DNA from: Pseudomonadota bacterium
GTDB taxonomy: Bacteria; Pseudomonadota; Alphaproteobacteria; UBA8366
Assembly: GCA_036339585.1 (NCBI GenBank)
Contig: JAYZAS010000013.1
Span: 1 to 61,100 of the forward strand
DNA length: 61,100 nt
Reading direction: 5' to 3'
The notes below the pieces were generated by a model that saw only the letters and a program-made list of their open reading frames with translations, had not been told where the DNA came from and made no database searches. Position numbers and translations under genes: made by a program. Positions 15,411-23,431 of the stretch are shown here, in pieces. Every line of letters begins with the position of its first letter. The first letter of the stretch is position 1.

Positions 15411-16853
15411 ATGATGAATCATTTTCCTATTTTCATTAACATGCACGAAAAATTAGTGATTGTGTCAGGGGTCGGGGAAACGGCAGTTGCAAAACTTCGG
15501 CTTTTATTGAAAACGCCCGCGCATATCAAGGTTTTTGGCTCTGAACCGACCGCAGATATTGAGGCCTGGGCTTCAATCGGGAAACTAGATTTGGTCCGCC
15601 GATCAGTTGCAACGCCAGACGTCATTGGTGCGCAACTCGTTTACGCGGCGAATGACGATCATATCGAAGATAGACGGGTAGCTGACATAAGCAAACAACA
15701 AAACGTTTTGTGCAATGTGGTGGACAATATTAAAGACAGTGTTTTCATAACGCCAGCAATTGTCGATAGAAGTCCTGTCGTAGTAGCAATAGGAACAGAA
15801 GGGTCTGCTCCCATGCTTGCACGTAAAATCAAAGCTTCTGTCGAACAACTTTTACCGGTGTCCACAGGTTTACTAGCGAGTATTGCGAGGTCTTTTCGCG
15901 GTGCTGTAGCCGAAATCTCTTGCGCTCGCGCTCGCAGAAGTTTTTGGTCCGAATTCTTTGACAAAACTGGTCCAACTGCTTTTTCAAATGGTGGCACGAG
16001 TGCTGTTAAAACCGCAATAGACGAAATGCTGAATAAGGCTAAACATTCAGAGGGTTCAGGTAGCAAAAGCACTGGCGCGGTTTGGCTCGTTGGGGCGGGG
16101 CCAGGAGATCCAGAACTACTAACACAGAGGGCGGTTCAGCTTCTGGACAAAGCCGATATCGTGGTTGCCGACCGTTTGGTAAGCGTTGAAATATTAGAGC
16201 TTATTCGGCGGGAAGCAAAGCTTGTTAAAGTTGGTAAGGTACCGGGGGGGCCAAGTTGGGCTCAAGAAGATATAAATAAGCTTATCATTGCTCACGCAAA
16301 CAGTGGGGAAATAGTTGTGCGCCTTAAATCAGGTGATCCCGCTATTTATGGGCGTCTTGATGAGGAAATGGACGCACTAGATTTAGCAGGGGTGCCATAT
16401 CGGATCGTACCCGGCATAACATCTGCGTTGGCTGCTTCAGCACAAAATAAGGTGTCATTGACACGTAGGGGCAGGAACTCCGATTTCAGGTTTTTAACCG
16501 GGCAAGATATAGATGGCTTCGCTGAGCATGATTGGCATGCTTTAGCCAAGAGCAATGTCGTAGCGTCAATATATATGGGAGTAAGATCAGCCAGGTTCTT
16601 GCAGGGCCGCCTTCTCATGCATGGTGCCGATCCTATGACCCCATTGATCGTCACTGAAAATATATCACGCGTAAATGAGAAAATTATCGCAACAACCCTT
16701 GGGGAACTATCTGAGGAAATTGTCAGAAATAAAATCACGGGCCCTAGCATTATTACTATTGGTGTTGAGCCGAGACCTAACAAGTCTTACGCAGTTCAGG
16801 ACAAGAAAATCCCGAACAGCGCAACGCAACTGTCTTTCGGGGCCGGTGGGTAA
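15411..16853 (+). CDS. cysG: Siroheme synthase (fused dehydrogenase/ferrochelatase and uroporphyrinogen-III methyltransferase)
   Basis: 480-residue multifunctional enzyme making siroheme from uroporphyrinogen III. N-terminal third: NAD-binding precorrin-2 dehydrogenase/ferrochelatase (VSGVGETAVAKLRLL; AANDDHIEDRRV; SVFITPAIVDRSPVVVAIGT). From about residue 224: SUMT domain with VGAGPGDPELLTQRA, VVADRLVS, VRLKSGDPAIYGR, and PGITSALAA. It supplies the cofactor for the sulfite reductase three genes on. First gene of the operon, 3 bases before the DUF2849 gene. Length and domain order match the family. Confidence 0.93.
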   Translation: MMNHFPIFINMHEKLVIVSGVGETAVAKLRLLLKTPAHIKVFGSEPTADIEAWASIGKLDLVRRSVATPDVIGAQLVYAANDDHIEDRRVADISKQQNVLCNVVDNIKDSVFITPAIVDRSPVVVAIGTEGSAPMLARKIKASVEQLLPVSTGLLASIARSFRGAVAEISCARARRSFWSEFFDKTGPTAFSNGGTSAVKTAIDEMLNKAKHSEGSGSKSTGAVWLVGAGPGDPELLTQRAVQLLDKADIVVADRLVSVEILELIRREAKLVKVGKVPGGPSWAQEDINKLIIAHANSGEIVVRLKSGDPAIYGRLDEEMDALDLAGVPYRIVPGITSALAASAQNKVSLTRRGRNSDFRFLTGQDIDGFAEHDWHALAKSNVVASIYMGVRSARFLQGRLLMHGADPMTPLIVTENISRVNEKIIATTLGELSEEIVRNKITGPSIITIGVEPRPNKSYAVQDKKIPNSATQLSFGAGG

Positions 16854-16856
16854 GAA

Positions 16857-17204
16857 ATGGAAAAATATGACGCTCATATCGTGACTGCCAATGATTTAAG
16901 GCATGGTAATGTGGTCTATTTAAATGCCTCCGGAGAGTGGACAGGAAATCTAGCAGACGCGGCAGTTGTGTCGGGCGATGTCGATGATAGAGCCATCTCT
17001 GAAGAAATGCAGGTGCAGCGGAATTTGGTGGTAGATCCTTATCTTTTAGAGGTGTCTGTAGAGAACGGCACCCTGACGCCAAAGAAACTGCGCGAACGCT
17101 TGCGAGCCCAAGGTCCTTCTATTCAATTTGATATGTCGCCCAAAAAACAGTTCGTGCAATCCCGTACGCATTATTCAGTGCATGATTTGAGTGAGAAGGA
17201 ATAG
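16857..17204 (+). CDS. DUF2849 protein of the sulfite-reductase operon
   Basis: 115-residue protein matching DUF2849, a small family found almost only between cysG and the sulfite reductase gene in Alphaproteobacteria. Typical features: IVTANDLRHGNVVYLNASGEW near the N-terminus (read as ANDLRHGNVVYL and a following GEW), AVVSGDVDDRAI, VVDPYLLEV, and a C-terminal LRERLRAQGPSI. Function unknown; the strict gene context suggests help with sulfite reductase assembly or regulation. Confidence 0.85.
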   Translation: MEKYDAHIVTANDLRHGNVVYLNASGEWTGNLADAAVVSGDVDDRAISEEMQVQRNLVVDPYLLEVSVENGTLTPKKLRERLRAQGPSIQFDMSPKKQFVQSRTHYSVHDLSEKE

Positions 17205-17208
17205 GTCG

Positions 17209-18891
17209 TTGTATCGGTATGACGAATTTGATGAAGCATTTGTTCGCGATCGTGTTCACCGCTTTAGATCTCAGGTTGATAGGCGAATAACAGGACACCT
17301 TACCGAAGATGAATTTAAACCTTTAAGGCTTCAAAACGGCCTTTATTTGCAATTGCACGCTTACATGCTGAGAGTTGCAATCCCTTACGGGACACTCAAT
17401 GGTCGACAACTTCGTCAGCTTGCCATGGTTTCTGAACGTTGGGATAAGGGATACGGCCATTTTACGACCCGACAGAACATTCAGTTTAATTGGCTTAAGC
17501 TTCGTGATGTTGGAGATGTTTTAGAGGCATTGGCAGATGTGGGCATGCACGCGATACAAACGTCCGGTAATTGTATCCGTAATATAACGGCAGATCACTT
17601 CGCCGGTGCTTCCTGCGACGAGATTGAGGATCCGAGACCAACTGCAGAAATTCTTCGGCAATGGTCAACAGACCATCCCGAATTTGCATTTCTACCTCGA
17701 AAATTCAAAATAGCAGTAACAGGTTCGCCATTCGATCGTGCAGTTACAAAAGCACATGACATTGGTCTTCGGATGGTAAGAGATAGCGGCGGTCGGCCTG
17801 GATATGAGGTTACCGTTGGAGGAGGGTTGGGACGAACACCTATGGTCGGCAGGGTTGTCAGAGAATTCCTGCCAAAGGAGAATCTTTTAAGCTACGTAGA
17901 AGCTATAATGCGTGTTTATAATTTAAACGGACGTCGGGATAATAAATACAAAGCGCGGATAAAGATTCTAATTCATGAAACCGGCTTTGACTCATTCGTT
18001 GAGTCTGTTGAGAGAGAGTTCAAGGCCATCTCGTCGAGTGAAAATAGAGATTTGGCACAAATTGATCCTGAGGTGTTACATCGTATTGAGCAGTATTTTC
18101 AGCAACCTGATTTTACACCAGACCACGAAGGTGGAGGGGACTTCGAAAAACGTTTTGAAGTGGATAAGGATTTCCAGACCTGGGTTAAACAGAACTTGGA
18201 GGAACATCGTCAGCCCGGTTATAAAATAGTAACTATTTCGCTTAAGCCAATTGGAGGAATACCCGGAGACGCATCTGCGGAGCAAATGCGCGTTATTGCT
18301 GATTTAGCAGAACGGTTGGCACATGATGAGATAAGAATTAGTCATGAGCAAAATGTTGTTTTGCCTCATGTCCCAAAACAAAACCTGCCCGAGTTATATG
18401 ACGGGCTGCGGGTGGCCGGATTGGCTACAGCAAATATAGGTTTAATTAGTGACATTATTGCTTGTCCGGGAATGGACTATTGCTCATTAGCTACTGCCCG
18501 ATCCATACCTGTCGCGCAGGATATTGCAAACCACTTTTCAGATTCTGAGTATGCCAGAACTATTGGCGAAATGAAGATTAAAATTTCCGGTTGCATTAAT
18601 GCGTGCGGGCATCACCATGTTGGTCACATCGGTATACTAGGTTTAGATAAAAGAGGCGTCGAAAATTACCAAATTACACTGGGTGGCGATCATACAGAAA
18701 ACCTCTCGCTTGGTGACAGGATAGGCCCCGGTTTTGGCCGCGAGGAAATAGTCCCTGCTCTACAAAGGCTTATTGACGAGTATCTTGCAGTGCGTGTCGG
18801 TTCAAAAGAAACATTTCTTATGGCTTATAAACGTTTAGGTTTAGAACCGTTTAAGGCAGCCATCTACAGGAAGGATGCGACTGTAAGCTAA
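17209..18891 (+). CDS. cysI: Ferredoxin-type nitrite/sulfite reductase (siroheme, 4Fe-4S)
   Basis: 560-residue siroheme/[4Fe-4S] enzyme reducing sulfite to sulfide for cysteine synthesis. Visible: N-terminal LRLQNGLYLQLHAYMLRVAI, GHFTTRQNIQFNWL, and the four cluster ligands C419/C425 (CPGMDYC) and C462/C466 (GCINACGHHHVGHIG). Start TTG 17209 has AAGGA eight bases upstream and gives the usual YRYDEFDEAF terminus; a GTG 18 bases earlier would overlap the preceding gene. No PAPS reductase (cysH) follows, which is unusual for this operon. A nitrite reductase role is unlikely given the context. Confidence 0.92.
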   Translation: MYRYDEFDEAFVRDRVHRFRSQVDRRITGHLTEDEFKPLRLQNGLYLQLHAYMLRVAIPYGTLNGRQLRQLAMVSERWDKGYGHFTTRQNIQFNWLKLRDVGDVLEALADVGMHAIQTSGNCIRNITADHFAGASCDEIEDPRPTAEILRQWSTDHPEFAFLPRKFKIAVTGSPFDRAVTKAHDIGLRMVRDSGGRPGYEVTVGGGLGRTPMVGRVVREFLPKENLLSYVEAIMRVYNLNGRRDNKYKARIKILIHETGFDSFVESVEREFKAISSSENRDLAQIDPEVLHRIEQYFQQPDFTPDHEGGGDFEKRFEVDKDFQTWVKQNLEEHRQPGYKIVTISLKPIGGIPGDASAEQMRVIADLAERLAHDEIRISHEQNVVLPHVPKQNLPELYDGLRVAGLATANIGLISDIIACPGMDYCSLATARSIPVAQDIANHFSDSEYARTIGEMKIKISGCINACGHHHVGHIGILGLDKRGVENYQITLGGDHTENLSLGDRIGPGFGREEIVPALQRLIDEYLAVRVGSKETFLMAYKRLGLEPFKAAIYRKDATVS

Positions 18892-18965
18892 TTGGGTCCT
18901 GTTAATAAAAATACCATGTCATTCTCTTCCTGAGGGGCTTCAGTACAAAATTTTAATGAAAGTTA

Positions 18966-19397
18966 GTGGCAGTGCCAATTGTAACTAAATCAGGGCTTAT
19001 ATCTTCAGGGCGAAATGAAAACACAGGGATGTCCTCCGAGGAATGCCTTTCAGACCCAACCCAGCTCACGGTGTATCCGGATGCTAGTCTCAATGGGCTG
19101 GAAGAAAAATTATCCTCCCTAAAACTAATTACGATAATTTTCCCTACCTTTTCTGATGGCCGTGGTTTTTCAATTGGGCGATGGTTGAGGCAATTGGGGT
19201 ACAAGGGACATATGCGTGCCAGTGGACATTTAATATCCGATCAGTTTCGCTTTTTAGTGGAGTGTGGATTTGATGACGTTGAAATAAGCGAAGAGGTAGT
19301 GGCTAGGCAACCTGAACAGGATTGGTTGGAAAATTTATCAACGGATGGAACTTATCGGATAAAATTAGCAGGAAAGCCTCCCAGCAGGCATTCTTGA
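18966..19397 (+). CDS. DUF934 protein of the sulfite-reductase operon
   Basis: 143-residue protein with DUF934 signatures: TIIFPTFSDGRGFSIGRWLR, YKGHMRASGHLISDQ and FLVECGFDDVEI. The family accompanies assimilatory sulfite reductase genes in proteobacteria (sometimes called CysX-like or oxidoreductase of unknown function). GTG start. It lies 74 bases after the reductase and is probably the last gene of the operon, before the tRNA. Confidence 0.85.
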   Translation: MAVPIVTKSGLISSGRNENTGMSSEECLSDPTQLTVYPDASLNGLEEKLSSLKLITIIFPTFSDGRGFSIGRWLRQLGYKGHMRASGHLISDQFRFLVECGFDDVEISEEVVARQPEQDWLENLSTDGTYRIKLAGKPPSRHS

Positions 19398-19537
19398 CTT
19401 TTTGAAAATTTCTTCAGAGAAAGATTAGGTTTGTCATTTAAATAAGCATGTCTACTTTGTTATTTATGCAAATTTAGATATGGCGCTTTTACGTATTGGC
19501 TTAATGGGCTATTATTCTATTTTTGCTCTAAGGCTTA

Positions 19538-19627
19538 TGGCGGAGAGAGGGGGATTCGAACCCCCGATAGGTTTAACCCTATGCTGGTTTTCAAGACCAG
19601 TGCATTCAACCACTCTGCCACCTCTCC
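19538..19627 (-). tRNA. tRNA-Ser (UGA anticodon)
   Basis: Cloverleaf on the minus strand with CCA encoded: acceptor GGAGAGG, D-arm with GGTTGAATGC, anticodon loop CTTGAAA (anticodon TGA), a long serine-type variable arm, GGTTCGAATCC T-arm and discriminator G before CCA. It decodes UCA codons. It is not tRNA-Sec: the anticodon is UGA, not UCA. A recombinase stub lies 73 bases from its 5' end. Confidence 0.93.
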
Positions 19628-19700
19628 GTTCTAGGTTTCGTCTTGTGGTTGCTGTTGATTTTACTGCGTATTCTTATTCTATGGAAGTTTCAAGGAAGTT

Positions 19701-19838
19701 GTTAAGATTCGAAGAGCAGGGACTTCGGTAAAGTTCATTGAAGATCACTATGCACATCTCGACCTGTCGAAATTAATGGATAGTGCAACACGGACATTGA
19801 AGATTTCTAAGGACGGTTTCATCGTCAGGGAAGATTAG
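19701..19838 (+). pseudogene. 3' remnant of a tyrosine recombinase (integrase)
   Basis: In one frame ending at TAG 19836-19838 the sequence reads GTSVKFIEDHYAHLDLSKLM and continues to DGFIVRED. This is the C-terminal catalytic segment of phage-type tyrosine recombinases, with the nucleophilic Tyr in the HY(A)HL motif. No upstream core (Arg, HxxR) remains; the tRNA gene occupies the space. It is therefore a decayed integrase next to tRNA-Ser, marking a past integration. The tail after the Tyr is well preserved, suggesting a rather recent loss. It lies on the 5' side of the tRNA, unlike the usual 3'-end insertion. Confidence 0.65.
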
Positions 19839-19926
19839 TCCATAGACGTTTCTGGGAGTAAGTATGTCTTCCATGAAACTATTTATAAGGGTTAGTATCC
19901 CAGTTGTTCTGAAACAGGTGATTTAA

Positions 19927-20565
19927 ATGCGGAAACTTGTTCTCATACTGTCACTGATGTTCATAGTGACCCTCTCACCGAATGTGGTGATGAGTGAGAC
20001 GGTGAAGTATGAGGATTTGGTGACGAGAAAAGGTCTTTATTACCAGAAGTCCAGTGATGTTCCGTTCACAGGTAAGACCACGGGGAAAACGCAGGGGACA
20101 TTTAAGAACGGTAAGAAAGACGGTCCTTATGTACGTTACCACAAAAACGGACAGTTATTTCTTAAAACAAATTACAAGGACGGGAAGAGGGATGGTCCTT
20201 ATATCCGTTACTACGATAACGGACGTTTATCTTCTAAAGGAAAACAGAAGGACGGGAAGCAAGAAGGTCCTCATGTCACTTACCACAGAAACGGACAATT
20301 ACAGACCAAAGGAACCTTCAAGGACGGGCAGAATGAGGGTCCTTACGAGCAATACTGGGAAAACGGACAGGTAATGTTCAAAGGAACCTACAAGGACGGT
20401 AAGGAAGAAGGTCTTGGGGTCACTTACTACAACAACGGACAATTATGGTTCAAAGGAACCTACAAGGACGGTAAGCAAGAAGGTCCATGGGTCTGGTATA
20501 AAAAAGACGGAACTGTGTGGGAGAAATATACCGGCACCTTCAAGAACGGTGTGAAGGTCAAATAG
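19927..20565 (+). CDS. Exported MORN-repeat protein (YwqK-like antitoxin-repeat family)
   Basis: 212-residue protein: signal peptide 1-23 (MRKLVLILSLMFIVTLSPNV), a short linker, then six MORN_2-type repeats of 24 residues with the pattern KDGKxEGPxxxYxxNGQLxxKG. Such repeats form an extended beta-ribbon; they occur in YwqK antitoxins and in many exported bacterial proteins, so an antitoxin role is not implied. Followed three bases later by a gene with nearly the same signal sequence. No toxin gene is adjacent. Confidence 0.8.
   Translation: MRKLVLILSLMFIVTLSPNVVMSETVKYEDLVTRKGLYYQKSSDVPFTGKTTGKTQGTFKNGKKDGPYVRYHKNGQLFLKTNYKDGKRDGPYIRYYDNGRLSSKGKQKDGKQEGPHVTYHRNGQLQTKGTFKDGQNEGPYEQYWENGQVMFKGTYKDGKEEGLGVTYYNNGQLWFKGTYKDGKQEGPWVWYKKDGTVWEKYTGTFKNGVKVK
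20101..20460 (+). repeat. Tandem 72-bp repeats inside the MORN gene
   Basis: Five 72-base units plus a divergent sixth (to about 20538). The segments ggaaccTWCaaggacggKaag and aaggtcc recur almost unchanged, so similarity holds at DNA as well as protein level. This fits recent expansion by slippage or unequal recombination. Confidence 0.7.
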
Positions 20566-20568
20566 GTA

Positions 20569-20952
20569 ATGAAGAAACTCACTCTCATACTGTCACTGAT
20601 ATTCACGGTGATTTTGTCATCCCCGTCCCACGCGAAATGGACGAAAGTAACTAAGAATAGCACAGCAACGTTCTATGTCGATTTTGAGAGAATACAAAAA
20701 GTTGATGGGTATGTTAATTTTTGGGTTTTGATTGATTCCTTAAACCCAACCAACGGTATTTTGTCTACCACAATGAATTACCAAGTTGACTGTAGATCTC
20801 TGAGATATTCTATTTTGAGTGGTTCGAGGTATCCCGAACCAATGGGTAATGGAAAATTTAGGTCAACTCGCACTCTAAATCATCCTCAGTGGTATACTCC
20901 TCAAACTACCTCAGAGACTGAAAGCACCCTCAAAGCAGTCTGCAAACACTAA
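20569..20952 (+). CDS. Exported protein of the surface-adhesin-E-like family
   Basis: 127 residues: signal peptide 1-22 (MKKLTLILSLIFTVILSSPS), then WTKVTKNSTATFYVDFERIQ, VNFWVLIDSLNP, a YQVDC Cys and a C-terminal VCKH Cys, which could form a disulfide. This layout (WxxVxxxxxxxxYVDxxxIxKxxGYVxxWxLID) resembles the small 'surface-adhesin protein E'-type family of Gram-negative secreted proteins; the resemblance is to the pattern and function is unproven. Probably in an operon with the MORN gene, which ends 3 bases before it. Confidence 0.65.
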   Translation: MKKLTLILSLIFTVILSSPSHAKWTKVTKNSTATFYVDFERIQKVDGYVNFWVLIDSLNPTNGILSTTMNYQVDCRSLRYSILSGSRYPEPMGNGKFRSTRTLNHPQWYTPQTTSETESTLKAVCKH

Positions 20953-21154
20953 ACCCTATTTCTCAGTCTTTCCGGCAAAGAGACAGATTTTGGAGAAAAT
21001 GATTTTGATTAGTAAGTGGAAGCGGCAGCACCTTGGCACCAACAATCGGGTATGGTTGGTTTAAAAATCCAAAAGAATTTAAAAAAGTACACCGTTTGCA
21101 GTCTTATAAAACCCTCGGTTTTACATCAATCTACATGCCAAAAAAACATTCGAA

Positions 21155-21310
21155 ATGTTACCATTTGAGGCGACGGATTTTACAAATTTGAATGAAAATC
21201 CGTTTTTACAACTAATAGGAAACTTTCCTGAAAATATTTCTAAAGTAATGGAAACGAGCATGTATTTTAAAACATCTAGCACGAGGTTCGCAAATCCACT
21301 CAAATTATGA
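21155..21310 (+). CDS. Possible 51-residue protein or gene remnant
   Basis: ATG-to-TGA frame starting MLPFEATDFTNLNENPFLQL. The frame is open back to a TAA at about 21111 and reads as protein there too (NLHAKKTFE before the Met), with no better start and no ribosome site. It may be the 3' end of a decayed gene. The rest of 20953-21342 holds nothing supportable. Confidence 0.25.
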   Translation: MLPFEATDFTNLNENPFLQLIGNFPENISKVMETSMYFKTSSTRFANPLKL

Positions 21311-21342
21311 GTAGTTAAAACTATCACCTGTTATGACTGGTT

Positions 21343-22227
21343 CTACAGATCGTTCAAAATGTTATTTTCCATAGTAGGATGATTATCGGCGATATTTGTT
21401 CTGCGCAGAATGCGAGGATATTTATCAATCGGGTAGGGGCTTGCCCGGTGCAAACAGGAACGGTTATCATACATTACTAAATCGCCGACCTGCCATTTGT
21501 GATCATACGTAAATTTTTTTTGACCCGCAAATCTCAGCAGCCTTTCCAATTCTTTACAGCTTTCTATTTTATCCTCCCCCTCGATGTAAGCTGCATATGA
21601 ACTTATATAGAGGGCTTTTTTTCCGTTTGAAGGATTCACCCGCATCATTGGGTGCCGTACGGGCGGGAATTTTTTTGCCTCTTCATCACTTAGAAATTTA
21701 ATATTCATGTTGCGACGGGAATGTGCGTAGTGATGGACGGCCGTTTGATTTTGAAAGCGCTTTTGGTCGTCCTTTGATAGCCCATTCCACGCAGCTCTAA
21801 GGCTAGCAAATTGTGTATGGCCGCCCTCAGGAGGAACGATACATGCCCGAAGAATTGAGGCAATTGAGGGGATTGATTTATAGGACCCATCGGTGTGCCA
21901 CATTCTTTGCCCTTTACGGAAGCGGGCGCGAGGTTCGTTAGCTTTATATAAATTTCCCTCCTTGTCATAGTTTATTACCACATTGATATTTGGTTTGTGG
22001 TGATAACTCCCAAAGCTTTTGCGTGGTCTTTCAGACACACCAAAGTATTCGGTAAAAGCTACATGTGCCTCATCTGTGATGTGTTGGTTTGGAAAAAAAA
22101 GCAACGAATGCTCCTCGAATGCTTCTTTTAGTGTATCGATGATGCCGCAGTTAAGTTTCTGTGACAGATCAATGTCATGTATTTTCGCTCCAAATACTGG
22201 AGTTAATGGACTAATACTGGGCCGCAC
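21343..22227 (-). CDS. TauD/TfdA-family 2-oxoglutarate-dependent dioxygenase (copy C)
   Basis: 294-residue dioxygenase with GTG start and an excellent AAGGAGGAA site. Signatures: FGAKIHDIDLSQKL, the HxD of RMWHTDGSYKSIP, GGHTQFASLRAAW, and DNRSCLHRASPYPIDKYPR with the distal His, then RILRRTN. The WHTDGSY form and Arg-rich end are closer to alpha-ketoglutarate-dependent 2,4-D dioxygenase (TfdA-like) than to TauD itself. It is divergent from the catabolic operon starting at 22421 and may share its regulation. Confidence 0.9.
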   Translation of the reverse strand: MRPSISPLTPVFGAKIHDIDLSQKLNCGIIDTLKEAFEEHSLLFFPNQHITDEAHVAFTEYFGVSERPRKSFGSYHHKPNINVVINYDKEGNLYKANEPRARFRKGQRMWHTDGSYKSIPSIASILRACIVPPEGGHTQFASLRAAWNGLSKDDQKRFQNQTAVHHYAHSRRNMNIKFLSDEEAKKFPPVRHPMMRVNPSNGKKALYISSYAAYIEGEDKIESCKELERLLRFAGQKKFTYDHKWQVGDLVMYDNRSCLHRASPYPIDKYPRILRRTNIADNHPTMENNILNDL

Positions 22228-22420
22228 TGTCTTCCTCCTTGTAAGTATTTATATATAGTAACGACTGGATGCTTGATAATACAAGACAGAGGCTAGGCTT
22301 CAGATGCTGAGTACGGAAGGGTTGCTATAGATTATTTACAAAAGTGCAGTAACGGAAAAATGATCATTGCCAACTTGCATTTGTTACAGCGAATACGGGC
22401 TTAACGACAAAGGATAAACT

Positions 22421-23347
22421 ATGGAAACAAAGTACATCGGTGGTCCCGAAGGGCTTAAGGTATCTATTGTTGGAGTGGGATGTAACGCATTCGGCAAACG
22501 AATTGATGAAGCAGCTACACACGCTGTAATTGATGCAGCGCTGGAAGCCGGCATAAATTTTTTTGACACTGCCGAAACGTATGGAGGAGGGCTTTCGGAA
22601 GAATTTATTGGAAATGGTCTTAAGGGGAGAAGAAATGAAATGATTCTCGCCACTAAATTTGGTCACAGTCATTCTAACGTTGAAGGGAAAAAAAAGGGAT
22701 CGCCTGAAAATGTAAAGGTAACAGCTGAAAAGGCTTTAAAAGCATTGAAAACAGATCGAATTGACTTGTTTCAGCAGCATAGGCCAGATCACGAAACGCC
22801 TGTATCTGAAACTTTGGGAGCTCTTGAGAATTTAGTTCAGGAAGGAAAGATACTATTCTATGGATGCTCATATTATACGGGCCGAGAAATGCAGGAAGCA
22901 GTTGATGAAGCTGCAAGGTGTAGTCTGAAAGGTTACGTTACAGCTCAAAATAGTTGGAATATTCTAGCGCGAGACATAGAGAAAGACCTTATTCCGGTGT
23001 GTGAAGATAATAATATTGGTCTTCTTCCTTATTACCCAATTGCAAAAGGACTTCTGACGGGACGTTATAAAAGAGGTGACAAACCCGAGCTAGGAAGCAG
23101 AATGGATGGTACTAATGATATTGAAGCAGCGGATTTTGACTTGTTGGAACGTCTGGAAATATTTGCGCGGGACAATGGCTATGATTTATTGACACTTGCT
23201 ATTTCTTGGCTTGCAGCTCAGCCCTGCATAGCATCGGTTATTTCCGGTGCATCGAAACCCGAGCAATTATTAGCCAATGCAAATGCTTCACGTTGGAAAC
23301 TCAGTGCTTCAGATATGGAAGAGATTGACCGACTATTGGCATCGTGA
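22421..23347 (+). CDS. Aldo/keto reductase
   Basis: 308-residue NAD(P)H-dependent TIM-barrel reductase. The catalytic tetrad is visible: Asp49 (INFFDTAETYGGG), Tyr54, Lys79 (ILATKFGHS) and His120 (LFQQHRPD). The C-terminal ISGASKPEQL loop binds the cofactor phosphate. It resembles the YajO/IolS-type aldo/keto reductases. It is the first gene of a run of eight on this strand; the 84-base gap before the acyl-CoA dehydrogenase leaves its membership in that operon probable, not certain. Confidence 0.88.
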   Translation: METKYIGGPEGLKVSIVGVGCNAFGKRIDEAATHAVIDAALEAGINFFDTAETYGGGLSEEFIGNGLKGRRNEMILATKFGHSHSNVEGKKKGSPENVKVTAEKALKALKTDRIDLFQQHRPDHETPVSETLGALENLVQEGKILFYGCSYYTGREMQEAVDEAARCSLKGYVTAQNSWNILARDIEKDLIPVCEDNNIGLLPYYPIAKGLLTGRYKRGDKPELGSRMDGTNDIEAADFDLLERLEIFARDNGYDLLTLAISWLAAQPCIASVISGASKPEQLLANANASRWKLSASDMEEIDRLLAS

Positions 23348-23431
23348 CTAATTTGATAGTCAAGTGTGATAAGCTTGTAGCATAAATATCGTTTTCAAAT
23401 CGTGGGCTTTTTGTGCGAATTGGAGGTACGA

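Noticed and set aside
19538-19627. tRNA read as tRNA-Sec, in view of the candidate selenoprotein
   Set aside because: The anticodon is UGA (serine), not UCA, and the acceptor arm has the normal seven pairs.
19480-19731. An 83-codon open frame across the tRNA region
   Set aside because: It runs antisense through tRNA-Ser; its apparent coding comes from the tRNA sequence.
19927-20952. Toxin-antitoxin pair (YwqK-like antitoxin with the following gene)
   Set aside because: Both proteins carry signal peptides and the second looks like a secreted adhesin-E-type protein, not a toxin.
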